64,000 nt of DNA. Source: Vampirovibrionales bacterium. GTDB taxonomy: Bacteria; Cyanobacteriota; Vampirovibrionia; Vampirovibrionales; Vampirovibrionaceae. Positions 45,586-53,865 of the stretch are shown here, piece after piece. The position numbers and the translations under genes are program-made. Where the stretch lies: contig JARXAD010000007.1 in the NCBI GenBank assembly GCA_029866025.1, forward strand, positions 1 through 64,000, written 5' to 3'. The notes beneath the pieces are model-generated. The model searched no databases. It was not told where the DNA came from and worked only from the letters and a program-made list of their open reading frames with translations. Position 1 is the first letter of the stretch. Each line of letters opens with the position of its first letter.

Positions 45586-45619
45586 CCCTCAGCATCCACC
45601 CAACGGTGGATGCTGAGGG
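45586..45619. repeat. perfect 15-bp inverted repeat with 4-nt loop
   Basis: The arms CCCTCAGCATCCACC (45586-45600) and GGTGGATGCTGAGGG (45605-45619) are exactly complementary, separated by CAAC. No T run follows on either strand. It lies about 70 bp before the start of the gene at 45689 and may be a protein-binding site or an RNA hairpin in its leader. Confidence 0.6.
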
Positions 45620-45688
45620 TAAGCCTCCCATGCCTGTGTTTCGCCTACAATGACTGCGGTGTAGTCCATTGTGCCCATAGGGTAAAGG

Positions 45689-47719
45689 ATGGCTCACCAA
45701 CGAGTCGCTTTTTTGTTTGGGGTGTACGTGGTTTCCATGAGTCTTGGTGGATTTTTCTCATTGGACGGAGTGGCCTTATTGGCTGGGCTTGCCGTGTTCA
45801 CCTGGCAAGCCTGGATGATTGTGATGGCCGAGCGGGGTCGCCGCAGCGACCTTATTAAGAAGGCCTACAAAGGTCGGCAGCCTTTTCAATTAGCGCTACT
45901 GGTGGCCTACACCGATCCACAACACCTTCCCGACTTGCAACACTTACTCCGCGCCATCGACCAACAAGAATACCCCACCAGCCGCCTGTCTGTTCATTTG
46001 GCCTGCACCCCAGAGACAGCCGCCGACTTTGAAAACGGCCTTCTTAACCCCAATGTGCGCTATTGGGTCCTACCCCCCGAAATTAATCCCTCCCACACTG
46101 GCTCTGTTCGCCAGTGGTTGATTGACCGTAGTTTGGCCACCCATCCTGCCGATTTTTTGGTCATGCTGCAAGCCAGTGACCTCATTAAACCTGATTTTTG
46201 TTCCAGTGTGGCTTCCTACGGGTATGAGTTCCCTGTCTTTCAAGGGTATGTGGGCACACGCAGCTCTAACTTGGGTGGCAAACAAACCAACATTTCCCCC
46301 ATGGAGCGTTTGGATGCCATTCATGGCCGCATTTTAAACCGGGTGGAGCAAGCCGGACGATTCCATGCCGGCTTACCATGTCAACTGCTTAGCAGTGGCT
46401 GGGCCATTCGCCCCGATGTATTGGAACGGGTGCCTTACCCCGACTCTCAAGCTCTGGATGCCTTAGCCTACACACTCCAACTCTCTCTCAATCATATTCG
46501 CGTGGGTTGGGCACCGGGTATGGTTGTCTTTCAGCGTAACCGGCTACGCTTGTTTGGCTGGTTGGGCCAGCATTGGCAAAATGCTTGGCAACGAACCTCC
46601 CTCCTCATTCAATCGGCCTCTCCTCTTTTAGGACGAAGCCTTGCCGAGGGGCGCGTTTCTGATGCGCTGGAATGGTGGTTGCTCATAGCCCCTCCTGGGT
46701 GGCTTGTAAGCGCAACTCTACTGTTACTGGCTCTTAGCACCACGTGGCAAAGCGGCTCTATTTGGGGTATCTCTCACTGGGGGCGCCCTTTGGTGTGGTG
46801 GATGCTTACCGCAGGCTGGTGCAGCTTTCAGGGTTTGGCTATGGCCGTGGCCCGGTGCAAATGGGGAGATGCGGTTTTTTCTCTCTGGTTAACCCCCTGG
46901 CTGGTAGCAGCCTCTGTGGCGCTTACCCCCTTGGTTTGGCTGAATGGCGCGGTAAAACAAGTGGTATTACGCCAACAAGCCAATCGTGGGTATCGGCAGC
47001 AACCCACCAACCGCCTCAATGAATCGTTAGTACCCATTCAAAACGTGTTTGACTTGCCTACAAGCCAATCATCGGTAATCGATTACTTAGCCAACGAAGG
47101 CCAGCAAGTCATGGACGACGCTGCCGATTCAGGACCGCCTAAGGCTTATCCGAAAGGGTTTCAAGACGCTTCCTTTGATCAAGCGGCCTCCATTCCCTCG
47201 CCTCAACCCGCATTACCAGAGGACGCCCCTCGCCTTGCCCCTCAACTATCCGAAAAAACCGTGTGGATTAGCAATGGCTCTCAACAAGTGGATGCCATCC
47301 TTCAAATTCATACGTTGCCCCCCAAAAGCAATGATGCCGAAGGGAAACAACGCTATCGGCTTACTCTTAACTATCGGCGTGTCTCTTTTTCTACCCAGCG
47401 CTATAAGATTTTAGATCAAGCCTATTACGAACTTCACGCCAAAATGAAGAGCAAAGGCTTAACCATCATGACCTGTGGCAGCTGCGGGTATTTTTACAAC
47501 CCCACCGCCGATGTCAGCGATCGGCTAAAAGGCAGTAGTGGCGTGTGCCTGTTTGGTAAGTTTGGCCGCCAAGTGGATTGGGAAACCGACGCCGTTACCG
47601 TGGTCACCGACGCTTGTAATTTTCACGCCGAGATTGGCGAACGCGAAAGCATTGTGCGCGAATGGCAAGAAAGCCTCTCGTCACCCACGCCCCACGCGGA
47701 TCATGTAACACATTATTAA
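45689..47719 (+). CDS. GT2-like membrane protein with degenerate active site and Cys4 C-terminal domain
   Basis: The 676-residue protein has two N-terminal membrane helices, a cytoplasmic GT2-like domain (FQLALLVAYTDPQHLPDLQHLLRAIDQQEYP opens it) and two or more helices around residues 330-420. Where active GT2 enzymes have DAD, the sequence here is LQASDLIKPDF, with both metal-site Asp positions changed. The C-terminal 160 residues form a separate domain with four cysteines (about 596, 599, 620 and 641: CGSC, GVC, DAC). It may be a regulator or scaffold rather than an active transferase. The ribosome-binding site is weak. Confidence 0.65.
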   Translation: MAHQRVAFLFGVYVVSMSLGGFFSLDGVALLAGLAVFTWQAWMIVMAERGRRSDLIKKAYKGRQPFQLALLVAYTDPQHLPDLQHLLRAIDQQEYPTSRLSVHLACTPETAADFENGLLNPNVRYWVLPPEINPSHTGSVRQWLIDRSLATHPADFLVMLQASDLIKPDFCSSVASYGYEFPVFQGYVGTRSSNLGGKQTNISPMERLDAIHGRILNRVEQAGRFHAGLPCQLLSSGWAIRPDVLERVPYPDSQALDALAYTLQLSLNHIRVGWAPGMVVFQRNRLRLFGWLGQHWQNAWQRTSLLIQSASPLLGRSLAEGRVSDALEWWLLIAPPGWLVSATLLLLALSTTWQSGSIWGISHWGRPLVWWMLTAGWCSFQGLAMAVARCKWGDAVFSLWLTPWLVAASVALTPLVWLNGAVKQVVLRQQANRGYRQQPTNRLNESLVPIQNVFDLPTSQSSVIDYLANEGQQVMDDAADSGPPKAYPKGFQDASFDQAASIPSPQPALPEDAPRLAPQLSEKTVWISNGSQQVDAILQIHTLPPKSNDAEGKQRYRLTLNYRRVSFSTQRYKILDQAYYELHAKMKSKGLTIMTCGSCGYFYNPTADVSDRLKGSSGVCLFGKFGRQVDWETDAVTVVTDACNFHAEIGERESIVREWQESLSSPTPHADHVTHY

Positions 47720-47803
47720 GCTTTTCACAGGCGCCTAGCATCTCTTTTCTTTCAGGCGCATTTAATCCTCTATTAGAGAGAGTTTTCTACGGGAGCCCTA
47801 GTT

Positions 47804-48541
47804 ATGTCTTCAGTCCCCCCTTTTTCCATCCCCCTTATCAATGGCCTATCGGGCCCCTATACCGCTGCCATGCAACAAGGCAAGGCAGGCGCTTATGGAA
47901 GAAATGCAGCCTTTAACAGTAGTTGGGTCAATCAAACTCAGCCGGGCACCATGCCACAAGTGCATGTGCAATTATCCCCACATACGCCCAAAACCAATAC
48001 ACATGGTTTTTTAGCCGATGCGGTGGCTTACAGCGCCGAAGACATGGCCATTTACGACGGAAAAAACGGCGCCCCTAAAGATGGCTTTATTGACCTCAAC
48101 GAACTCACAGCGGTCTTTCAACGGCTTACGCCCAATGTAGGAACCGCACAAAAACTGGCCGTTCAATGGCTGACGACCTTTGATACGGACCTTGACTTTA
48201 AAATTAACCTTTCTGAGCATACCGCCAGCACGTTAATGGAACTGAACCCGATGGAATACGCGGGGCGCTTGCAAGCTGCGGGCATTCAACCGGGCGTTCC
48301 CAGCAATACAAACACACCTGCCGCCAATGCAGTCATTGCTTCGTTTTATAACAGTGGCAACACCTCTACCCCCAAAGGACGGGAAGCCAAACATGTGTTT
48401 GCCCTCCAAAGCCCTTCTCCAACCAGCTCTATTACTCAATCCCAGCCACCCAACATAGCCCAAGCAGTGTGCGCCCAATTACGTGCCAGCTTTAACTTAG
48501 ATAACTGGAGTGATTGGTATCGTCAGGCTTGGCCCCAGTAA
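47804..48541 (+). CDS. EF-hand-containing protein, unknown function
   Basis: The protein has 245 residues and no signal peptide or membrane segment. A probable EF-hand loop reads DGKNGAPKDGFIDLNEL, with Asp, Asn, Asp and Glu at the calcium-binding positions. A second, degenerate one is DTDLDFKINLSEH, about 40 residues later. The rest is rich in Asn, Ser, Thr and Pro. GGGAG lies 10 nt before the ATG. It follows the degenerate glycosyltransferase on the same strand. Calcium-regulated secretion or surface function is possible, but only the EF-hand is supported. Confidence 0.6.
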   Translation: MSSVPPFSIPLINGLSGPYTAAMQQGKAGAYGRNAAFNSSWVNQTQPGTMPQVHVQLSPHTPKTNTHGFLADAVAYSAEDMAIYDGKNGAPKDGFIDLNELTAVFQRLTPNVGTAQKLAVQWLTTFDTDLDFKINLSEHTASTLMELNPMEYAGRLQAAGIQPGVPSNTNTPAANAVIASFYNSGNTSTPKGREAKHVFALQSPSPTSSITQSQPPNIAQAVCAQLRASFNLDNWSDWYRQAWPQ

Positions 48542-48615
48542 CATCCATTCTTTTTGATACATTTGTTTACAAATTAGCAGCAAAGCCCTACCTTTTGTTT
48601 TTATGCTACCGAGGG

Positions 48616-48711
48616 TACTCCCCAATCACCTCATGTTGTGAGCATTTTGGGAGTATAGCAAGGTATTTGGAGGTAACCGCCGTTGTTGGCCTGATAAGAA
48701 CAGGCAACGAC
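48616..48711 (+). promoter_or_regulatory. two stem-loops in the leader of the small gene at 48738
   Basis: TACTCCC (48616-48622) pairs with GGGAGTA, and TCAC with GTGA inside, forming a hairpin at 48616-48656. A second stem is GTTGTTGGCCTG (48682-48693) with CAGGCAACGAC (48701-48711), with one bulged G and one G-T pair. Both lie in the 200-bp stretch before the small gene's ATG, which is otherwise without a gene. Confidence 0.45.
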
Positions 48712-48737
48712 TGCTGTATGGAGAGGCATTAGCCCCA

Positions 48738-48965
48738 ATGAAAGCACCCAACGATTTAGAAAAACTATTGGCCAAAAAGTATGCTGAACAGTTAAGTAGC
48801 AGCACGGATTTAGCCAAGCTAGAAAGCGTGCGAAGCGAAGCTCGCAATGTGCTAAACCAAAACTTGGATGCCCTAGGATTTTTTAACCATGCCATGCTCG
48901 TGGTTAAAAAGCAGTTTCATACACCCCCGCAACCCCCGCCTGAACGATCTATTGCGCCGGCTTAA
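48738..48965 (+). CDS. small helical protein, unknown function
   Basis: This 75-residue protein starts at ATG 48738, about 12 nt after GGAGAGG. The first 50 residues are amphipathic and likely helical (LEKLLAKKYAEQLSSSTDLAKLESVRSEAR), and the tail is Pro-rich (TPPQPPPERS). It has no signal peptide. It is preceded by a structured leader and followed within 20 nt by a strong bidirectional terminator, which supports it as an independent transcription unit. No family is recognised. Confidence 0.5.
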   Translation: MKAPNDLEKLLAKKYAEQLSSSTDLAKLESVRSEARNVLNQNLDALGFFNHAMLVVKKQFHTPPQPPPERSIAPA

Positions 48966-48983
48966 CAAGGAAAAAACTTTACA

Positions 48984-49029
48984 AAACACAAAGGCAAGCT
49001 TTCATCCGTGAAAGCTTGCCTTTGTGTTT
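48984..49029. terminator. strong bidirectional terminator between convergent genes
   Basis: A perfect 21-bp stem joins 48984-49004 and 49009-49029 around the loop TCCG. The arms begin with A-rich and end with T-rich sequence, and on the minus strand a TTTTGTAAAGTTTTTT run follows, so transcripts from both sides could end here. It separates the small gene at 48738 from the minus-strand gene at 49069. Confidence 0.85.
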
Positions 49030-49068
49030 GAGGACTGTTAGAGAGCGATGCCGTGTTAAGATTCCTTG

Positions 49069-49374
49069 TTAAAGAGTGGCAAACACCGCATCCAGGCGAG
49101 TTTTTAACAGCGTGGCTTTGTGTAGCTGACGAATCCCTTCCATCACATTCATGGTGCGCAAGGGCGGTCGGCTGGCCCCCATATTGGCTTGGGCCACACG
49201 CATATGATCGTGAGGATTCAGCAAATGACGCCCATCTGCAAACAGCCATAAGGCATCCGATTTGGTAGATGAAGATACCAAACGCTCAGAGGAGGGAGGA
49301 CTTCCCCAGGGTTTATTGTAATACTGTTCGTCCAGTACCGCCTTTAAATGGGGCGGTCGCATGTTAGAAGGCAT
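49069..49374 (-). CDS. hypothetical protein downstream of flagellin
   Basis: This protein of 101 residues is soluble and rich in Arg, Leu, Pro and Ser, with no motif I recognise. It lies 96 nt downstream of the flagellin gene on the same strand. Its start ATG 49374 is preceded by AAAGGATTGTGCCC, nearly the same as the flagellin leader (GAGGATTGTTCCC), which suggests shared control. A flagellar assembly or regulatory role is possible by position only. Confidence 0.5.
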   Translation of the reverse strand: MPSNMRPPHLKAVLDEQYYNKPWGSPPSSERLVSSSTKSDALWLFADGRHLLNPHDHMRVAQANMGASRPPLRTMNVMEGIRQLHKATLLKTRLDAVFATL

Positions 49375-49470
49375 GGGCACAATCCTTTCAACTATCACGA
49401 GAGGGTGGGAGTAATCCTATGAATGAGCGGGGAAAAAGAGGAATTCATCTAGTTAAAACAGCGAAGCCTT

Positions 49471-50382
49471 CTACGACAGTAGCTTTTGAACCACGCTGGC
49501 ATCAAACTGATTGATTTGAGAGAGAACCGACTGGGCTACATTTTGCTTCACCTGGTTTTGGGTCAATTCACTACTCGCCCGGGCAATATCCACATCACGA
49601 ATAGCCGAATGCGCTGCGGATAAGGACTCTTCGTACACACCTAAGTTGGTTGCCACGCCTTGCAAGCGGTTTTCTAAGGCACCAATAATGCCCCGACGAT
49701 TGGAAACCACTTGTAGAGCCCCATCAATGTCATTCATAAAGCTACGGAACAAAGCCCCTGTGGTAAGAGCAGTGGTACCTGTTGCAGGGTTATAAATGCT
49801 GTTTAAGCTATTAACGGTAAGCGTGCCGCCCGAATCAATGAGCCCAATGCCCCCACCGGTTAAATCGGTGTTGGCCTGCTGCATGGCACTGGTTAAATCC
49901 ACGGTGTTACCAGCAGCCAAGGTACGGGTACCCACTTGCACCAAGGCATTGGTAACCGTTCCATCCATCAATTTTTGGCCATTAAACTCCGATGACGAAG
50001 CCAAACGATTGATTTCATCTGCCAATGTACGAATTTCCATCGCTGCCGCGATACGGGCACTGGCGCTTTGGGTATCACTGGCTGCTTGAACAGCCAATTC
50101 ACGCATCCGCTGCAAATGGTCTTGAATCGTTCCTAAAGTAGATTCTGCAGTGCCTAAAATATTCACACCGGTTTCCGCATTAATGTTAGCTTGCCGAATG
50201 GAACGAAGATCTTGCTTCATGGCCACAGCGGTGGCATAGCCCACCGGATCATCCGAAGCCCGATTCACACGATAGCCCGTGGTTAACTGTTCAAAAGTAC
50301 GGCTCGTCGCCTTGGTACTTAAATTCATCTGATAGACTGCTCTCAGGCTAGAAATATTGGTATTGATGTTGGCAACGGCCAT
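49471..50382 (-). CDS. fliC: flagellin
   Basis: The 303-residue protein has the conserved N-terminal D0/D1 region (AVANINTNISSLRAV...ASDDPVGYATAVAMKQDLRS; NAETGVNILGTAESTLGTIQDHLQRMRELAVQA) and the matching C-terminal D1/D0 (EESLSAAHSAIRDVDIARASSELTQNQV...QSVLSQINQFD). The short variable centre (about residues 150-230) is typical of minimal flagellins. It polymerises into the external filament. AGAGGA lies 8 nt before the ATG. No other flagellar gene is in the window, so it is unlinked from the flagellar clusters. Confidence 0.96.
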   Translation of the reverse strand: MAVANINTNISSLRAVYQMNLSTKATSRTFEQLTTGYRVNRASDDPVGYATAVAMKQDLRSIRQANINAETGVNILGTAESTLGTIQDHLQRMRELAVQAASDTQSASARIAAAMEIRTLADEINRLASSSEFNGQKLMDGTVTNALVQVGTRTLAAGNTVDLTSAMQQANTDLTGGGIGLIDSGGTLTVNSLNSIYNPATGTTALTTGALFRSFMNDIDGALQVVSNRRGIIGALENRLQGVATNLGVYEESLSAAHSAIRDVDIARASSELTQNQVKQNVAQSVLSQINQFDASVVQKLLS

Positions 50383-50688
50383 GGGAACAATCCTCTCTCA
50401 GCTTATTAGGTTCTTCCGCTCATTTTCCATCGCTGTGGATACAGTGGGTATCGCTCTACGGCCCAATTTCATGAAGGGCACTGCGGTGTAAAATCCACCC
50501 CACAGGCGACTTAAAGCCACTCTGCCCACACCACTTGATGGAGAAAGTCATCCTTTACCCCCGCTTCTCTCCTCTGAGTAAAGGGGGGATAAACCCCACA
50601 TCCACCGCCTGCTGTTTTCACCTTGTGTTTGGTACCATTAGAAAAACGCCATCATCATGTTGGTTTTAGACGGAAGGAAGTGCATATC
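50383..50688. other. divergent intergenic region, flagellin and ugd-like promoters expected
   Basis: No gene is supported. I looked on the minus strand for a FliA (sigma28) promoter before flagellin and found only a poor match (GAGCGATA). No clean sigma70 pair stands out for the plus-strand dehydrogenase gene. The AAGGAAG at about 50674-50680 is that gene's ribosome-binding site. Confidence 0.4.
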
Positions 50689-52116
50689 ATGCCCCATCAA
50701 ACAGCCAAAAAAGGGATGAAAATGGCGGTGATTGGCTCTGGCTATGTGGGTACCGTAACGGGTGCGTGCCTGGCAGAATTAGGCCATACCGTGGTATGCA
50801 CCGACTTGGACGCCGATAAAATTTCACTGCTCCAAAAAGGCGACGTGCCTTTTTTTGAAAAAGGTCTAGCCAGTCTTATTCGCACCCACCAGCAAGACAA
50901 GCGCCTGACCTTTACCACCCAAACGCGAGAGGCCATTGCCGACGCCGACATTATTTTTCTCTGTGTGGGACCTGTTTCGTCTCATGTGGGGGGCAAACCT
51001 GATATGAAGCCGCTAACCTTAGCGGTAGACGATATTGCCGCCACCATGCGGCCTGACAAGTACCGCTTGATTGTGGAAAAAAGCACATTGCCTGTAAAAT
51101 CGGGCGAGTACCTTAAACAATTATTGTCTAAATCACTGCAGCTAGCCCACCCCGAAATTAGCCTAGACGAAGCCACCCGTCCCTTTGATATTACGGCGGT
51201 GCCCCAATTTATGCGGGAAGGCAACGCGATTCACGATTTTTTCAACCCTGATCGGGTGGTTATTGGCAGCGATAGCGAACGTGCCACGGATATGTTGGTC
51301 AAAATCTATCAGGCCCTCAATGCCCCGTTGCTGATTACCGATGTGAACAGTGCCGAAGTGATTAAGCACGCCACTAATGCCTTTTTGGCCATGAAAATCT
51401 CCTTTATTAACTCCATTGCCCATGTGTGCGAAAAAACCGACGCCGACATTACCATGGTGGCCAAAGGTTTGGGCATGGATAAACGCATTGCCCATGATTA
51501 CTTAAACGCAGGTATTGGGTATGGCGGCATTTTCTTCCCCAAAGATATTCATTCGCTGGTGAGCATTGCCGACGAATACCACATTAATTTGGATTTACTA
51601 AAAGCCACCGAAACCATCAATCGCTACCAACGCATTCATTTTATTGAGCAGGTGGAAGCCGCCGTGCGCCAGTCCACGGGTAGCCACTCACTGGAAGGTA
51701 AACGTATTGGGGTGTGGGGGTTGGCCTTTAGGCCCGACACCGACGACATGCGCGATTGCCCTAGTACCCATATTATTCGAGGGCTTCTCCACCGTGGGGC
51801 TCATATTCAGGCGTATGACCCTATTGCCATGGGCAAGGCCAAGGCGTTGTTTCCTAAAATTACGTATTGCGCCGACCTTTACGATGCCGCCCAGAACGTT
51901 GATGCCATTGCCATTTTAACCGAGTGGCCGGAATTTATTTATGCCGATTTTCAAAAACTGAAAGCTGAGAGTGCTTGCCGTGTGATTGTGGATGGACGCA
52001 ACTTGTACCACCCTCAAAAAATGGCAGAGTTAGGCTACGCCTACGTCAGTATTGGCCGTAAAAGCGTGATGCCCAAAGCTTCGAGCACCGATGAAAAACC
52101 TTTGGCCCACGTGTAG
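50689..52116 (+). CDS. UDP-glucose 6-dehydrogenase homologue lacking the catalytic cysteine
   Basis: This 475-residue protein has the NAD-binding MAVIGSGYVGTVTGACLAELGHTVVCTD, the central helix and UDP-sugar domain of the UDP-glucose/UDP-ManNAc dehydrogenase family. The active-site loop reads GYGGIFFPKD, so the catalytic Cys (C260 in the Streptococcus pyogenes enzyme) is Phe282. Gln173 replaces the Glu of the PEF motif (E141). The other residues remain: E177 (E145), K226 (K204), N230 (N208) and D286 (D264). AAGGAAG precedes ATG 50689. It may perform a different oxidation or be regulatory. It is followed by xseA with no gap. Confidence 0.88.
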   Translation: MPHQTAKKGMKMAVIGSGYVGTVTGACLAELGHTVVCTDLDADKISLLQKGDVPFFEKGLASLIRTHQQDKRLTFTTQTREAIADADIIFLCVGPVSSHVGGKPDMKPLTLAVDDIAATMRPDKYRLIVEKSTLPVKSGEYLKQLLSKSLQLAHPEISLDEATRPFDITAVPQFMREGNAIHDFFNPDRVVIGSDSERATDMLVKIYQALNAPLLITDVNSAEVIKHATNAFLAMKISFINSIAHVCEKTDADITMVAKGLGMDKRIAHDYLNAGIGYGGIFFPKDIHSLVSIADEYHINLDLLKATETINRYQRIHFIEQVEAAVRQSTGSHSLEGKRIGVWGLAFRPDTDDMRDCPSTHIIRGLLHRGAHIQAYDPIAMGKAKALFPKITYCADLYDAAQNVDAIAILTEWPEFIYADFQKLKAESACRVIVDGRNLYHPQKMAELGYAYVSIGRKSVMPKASSTDEKPLAHV

Positions 52117-52119
52117 CCA

Positions 52120-53511
52120 ATGTCCCATTTCAAAACAGCCGTTGATCAGCTTTCATTATTGGGAACGCCACCCCTTCCTTCTTCAGAAGATAATGACACC
52201 CCAAAAGTCTCTCCAGCCTCAAAAACGCCACGGCGTAAAAAGGCCCCATCGTTGCTGCACCCGGAGAATGCACCGTCCTCCGACAATTCCATGAGTGACC
52301 GGCCCTCATCGTATACCGTGTCCCAACTCACGCAACATCTGCAAGGGGTGCTGCAAGACGACCCGGTGCTGGGTCAAACCGTTACCGTGCGTGGCGAACT
52401 ATCCAATCACAGCCCGTCATCTCGTGGGCACGTGTATTTTCAGCTAAAAGATGACAGCGCTAGCCTGAAAGCCGTGGTGTGGTCCAGCGTAGCCGCACGC
52501 TTACCATTCAACTTGCAAAACGGCTTAGACGTGTACGCTACCGGCACCGTGGAAGTGTATGCCCCCAGTGGCTCCTATTCGCTGGTGGTTAAAACATTAG
52601 AGCCCGTTGGCGTGGGAGCCTTGCAACTGGCTTTTCAGCAGCTTAAAGAGCGCCTAGACGCCGACGGCTGCTTTGACCCTGAGCTGAAGCAACCCTTGCC
52701 CAGTTTCCCTTGGCGACTTGGCATTATCACCGCCAAAACCGGTGCCGTCATTCACGATATGCTGCGCGTCATTCGCCGCAAAAACCCACTGGTGAGTGTC
52801 CTACTGCATCCTGTGTCCGTTCAAGGCGTGGGGGCTGCACAAAGCATTGCCAATGCCATCACCGAGCTCAACCGCCCCGAGTATGGGTTGGATCTATTGA
52901 TTGTGGGCAGAGGCGGCGGCAGCTTTGAAGATCTGTTTTGCTTTAGCGAAGAGCCTGTGGTGCGAGCCATTGTGGCGTCTAAAGTACCCATTGTGGCGGG
53001 CATTGGCCACGAGCCAGATTTCTCACTGGCGGACGCCGCTGCAGATCTGAGTTGTTCCACCCCCACGGCGGCTGCCGAAGCTGCCGTGCCCGATGTGGTG
53101 GCCATGCAACAGCAATTTGAAGCGGTGGGTGAATACTTGGCCAGAGAACTGCAACAACGCCTCAATACCGATGAACAGCGCCTGGATGCCCAAGCTGATC
53201 GGCTGTGTGAAATGGTAAACCGACAAGTACAAATAGCAACCCATCTGCTGGCTCAACATCAGCAAACCTTAACCCATGTGGGTGAACAGCTTTTAAACCC
53301 GTATGAGCATCACTTGGCCCAACAGGTTGGGGAACTGGATGGTCTAAGCCCGTTAAAAACCTTGGCCCGTGGGTACGCCGTGGCCCAGCACCCAACGGGT
53401 GCCGTTATCACCAGTATTCATCAATTAGCGCCTCAAGAAACCATCACCCTTCGTTTTTCGGATGGCGGAGCCACGGCGTCCATTCAAACCATCCAATCAT
53501 TCACCCCATAA
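52120..53511 (+). CDS. xseA: exodeoxyribonuclease VII large subunit
   Basis: XseA, with XseB, degrades single-stranded DNA. The 463-residue protein has an N-terminal extension of about 60 residues rich in Ser, Pro and Lys, then an OB-fold (SYTVSQLTQHLQGVL...VTVRGELSNHSPSSRGHVYFQLKD), the catalytic core (PWRLGIITAKTGAVIHDMLRVIRRKNP; LIVGRGGGSFEDLFCFSEEPVVRAI; IVAGIGHEPDFSLADAAADL) and a coiled-coil C-terminus. Start ATG 52120 follows the dehydrogenase stop by 3 nt. The N-terminal extension makes it slightly longer than E. coli XseA. Confidence 0.94.
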   Translation: MSHFKTAVDQLSLLGTPPLPSSEDNDTPKVSPASKTPRRKKAPSLLHPENAPSSDNSMSDRPSSYTVSQLTQHLQGVLQDDPVLGQTVTVRGELSNHSPSSRGHVYFQLKDDSASLKAVVWSSVAARLPFNLQNGLDVYATGTVEVYAPSGSYSLVVKTLEPVGVGALQLAFQQLKERLDADGCFDPELKQPLPSFPWRLGIITAKTGAVIHDMLRVIRRKNPLVSVLLHPVSVQGVGAAQSIANAITELNRPEYGLDLLIVGRGGGSFEDLFCFSEEPVVRAIVASKVPIVAGIGHEPDFSLADAAADLSCSTPTAAAEAAVPDVVAMQQQFEAVGEYLARELQQRLNTDEQRLDAQADRLCEMVNRQVQIATHLLAQHQQTLTHVGEQLLNPYEHHLAQQVGELDGLSPLKTLARGYAVAQHPTGAVITSIHQLAPQETITLRFSDGGATASIQTIQSFTP

Positions 53512-53527
53512 TTTGGAGACCCCACTC

Positions 53528-53770
53528 ATGCCTACGCCACCGCCCACCTCTTTTTCTGCCGCCACCGAAACTCTGGAATCCGTGTTGCAGCGCTTTCGGA
53601 ATGATAATTTACCCTTAGAAGACGCCATTGCCTTGTTTGAGGAAGGCGTGGGTGCCTTGAATGTGTGCCAAACCACTTTGCAGCAAGCCCGCGGCAAGGT
53701 AGAGGTACTGCTCACCAGCATAAGTGATAGCACTACCGGTAAGGCAACGACGGAACCTTTTGATGTTTAA
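53528..53770 (+). CDS. xseB: exodeoxyribonuclease VII small subunit
   Basis: XseB is a short helical protein that binds the C-terminal coiled coil of XseA. This 80-residue protein has the family pattern FSAATETLESVLQRFRNDNLPLEDAIALFEEGVGAL, matching the XseB motif LEExVxxLExGxLxLExxLxxFExGxxL. Start ATG 53528 has GGAGA 9 nt upstream; the frame extends to 53462 inside xseA but that is unlikely. It is 16 nt after xseA. Confidence 0.93.
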   Translation: MPTPPPTSFSAATETLESVLQRFRNDNLPLEDAIALFEEGVGALNVCQTTLQQARGKVEVLLTSISDSTTGKATTEPFDV

Positions 53771-53865
53771 CAGTGTTCTTGCCTCCCTCATTCAGAGGTA
53801 GCTTACGGGTACCAGAGTGCCTACAATAGTGGCCAATTGTTTTTCTAACACTGGGAGAATTTTCT

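Larger units (their letters stand above)
45404..45688 (+). other. intergenic region with a terminator and a perfect hairpin
   Basis: Beyond the terminator at 45436-45477 and the hairpin at 45586-45619, which are listed separately, the region has an AT-rich block at 45521-45548 and a TACAAT at 45646-45651 that could be a -10 box for the downstream gene. A good -35 is not seen. Confidence 0.4.

Noticed and set aside
45515-45700. 61-residue minus-strand open frame
   Set aside because: It runs through the perfect hairpin and has no ribosome-binding site or family.
50400-50520. possible FliA (sigma28) promoter for flagellin
   Set aside because: The best match (GAGCGATA with AAATTG upstream) departs too far from the consensus to call.
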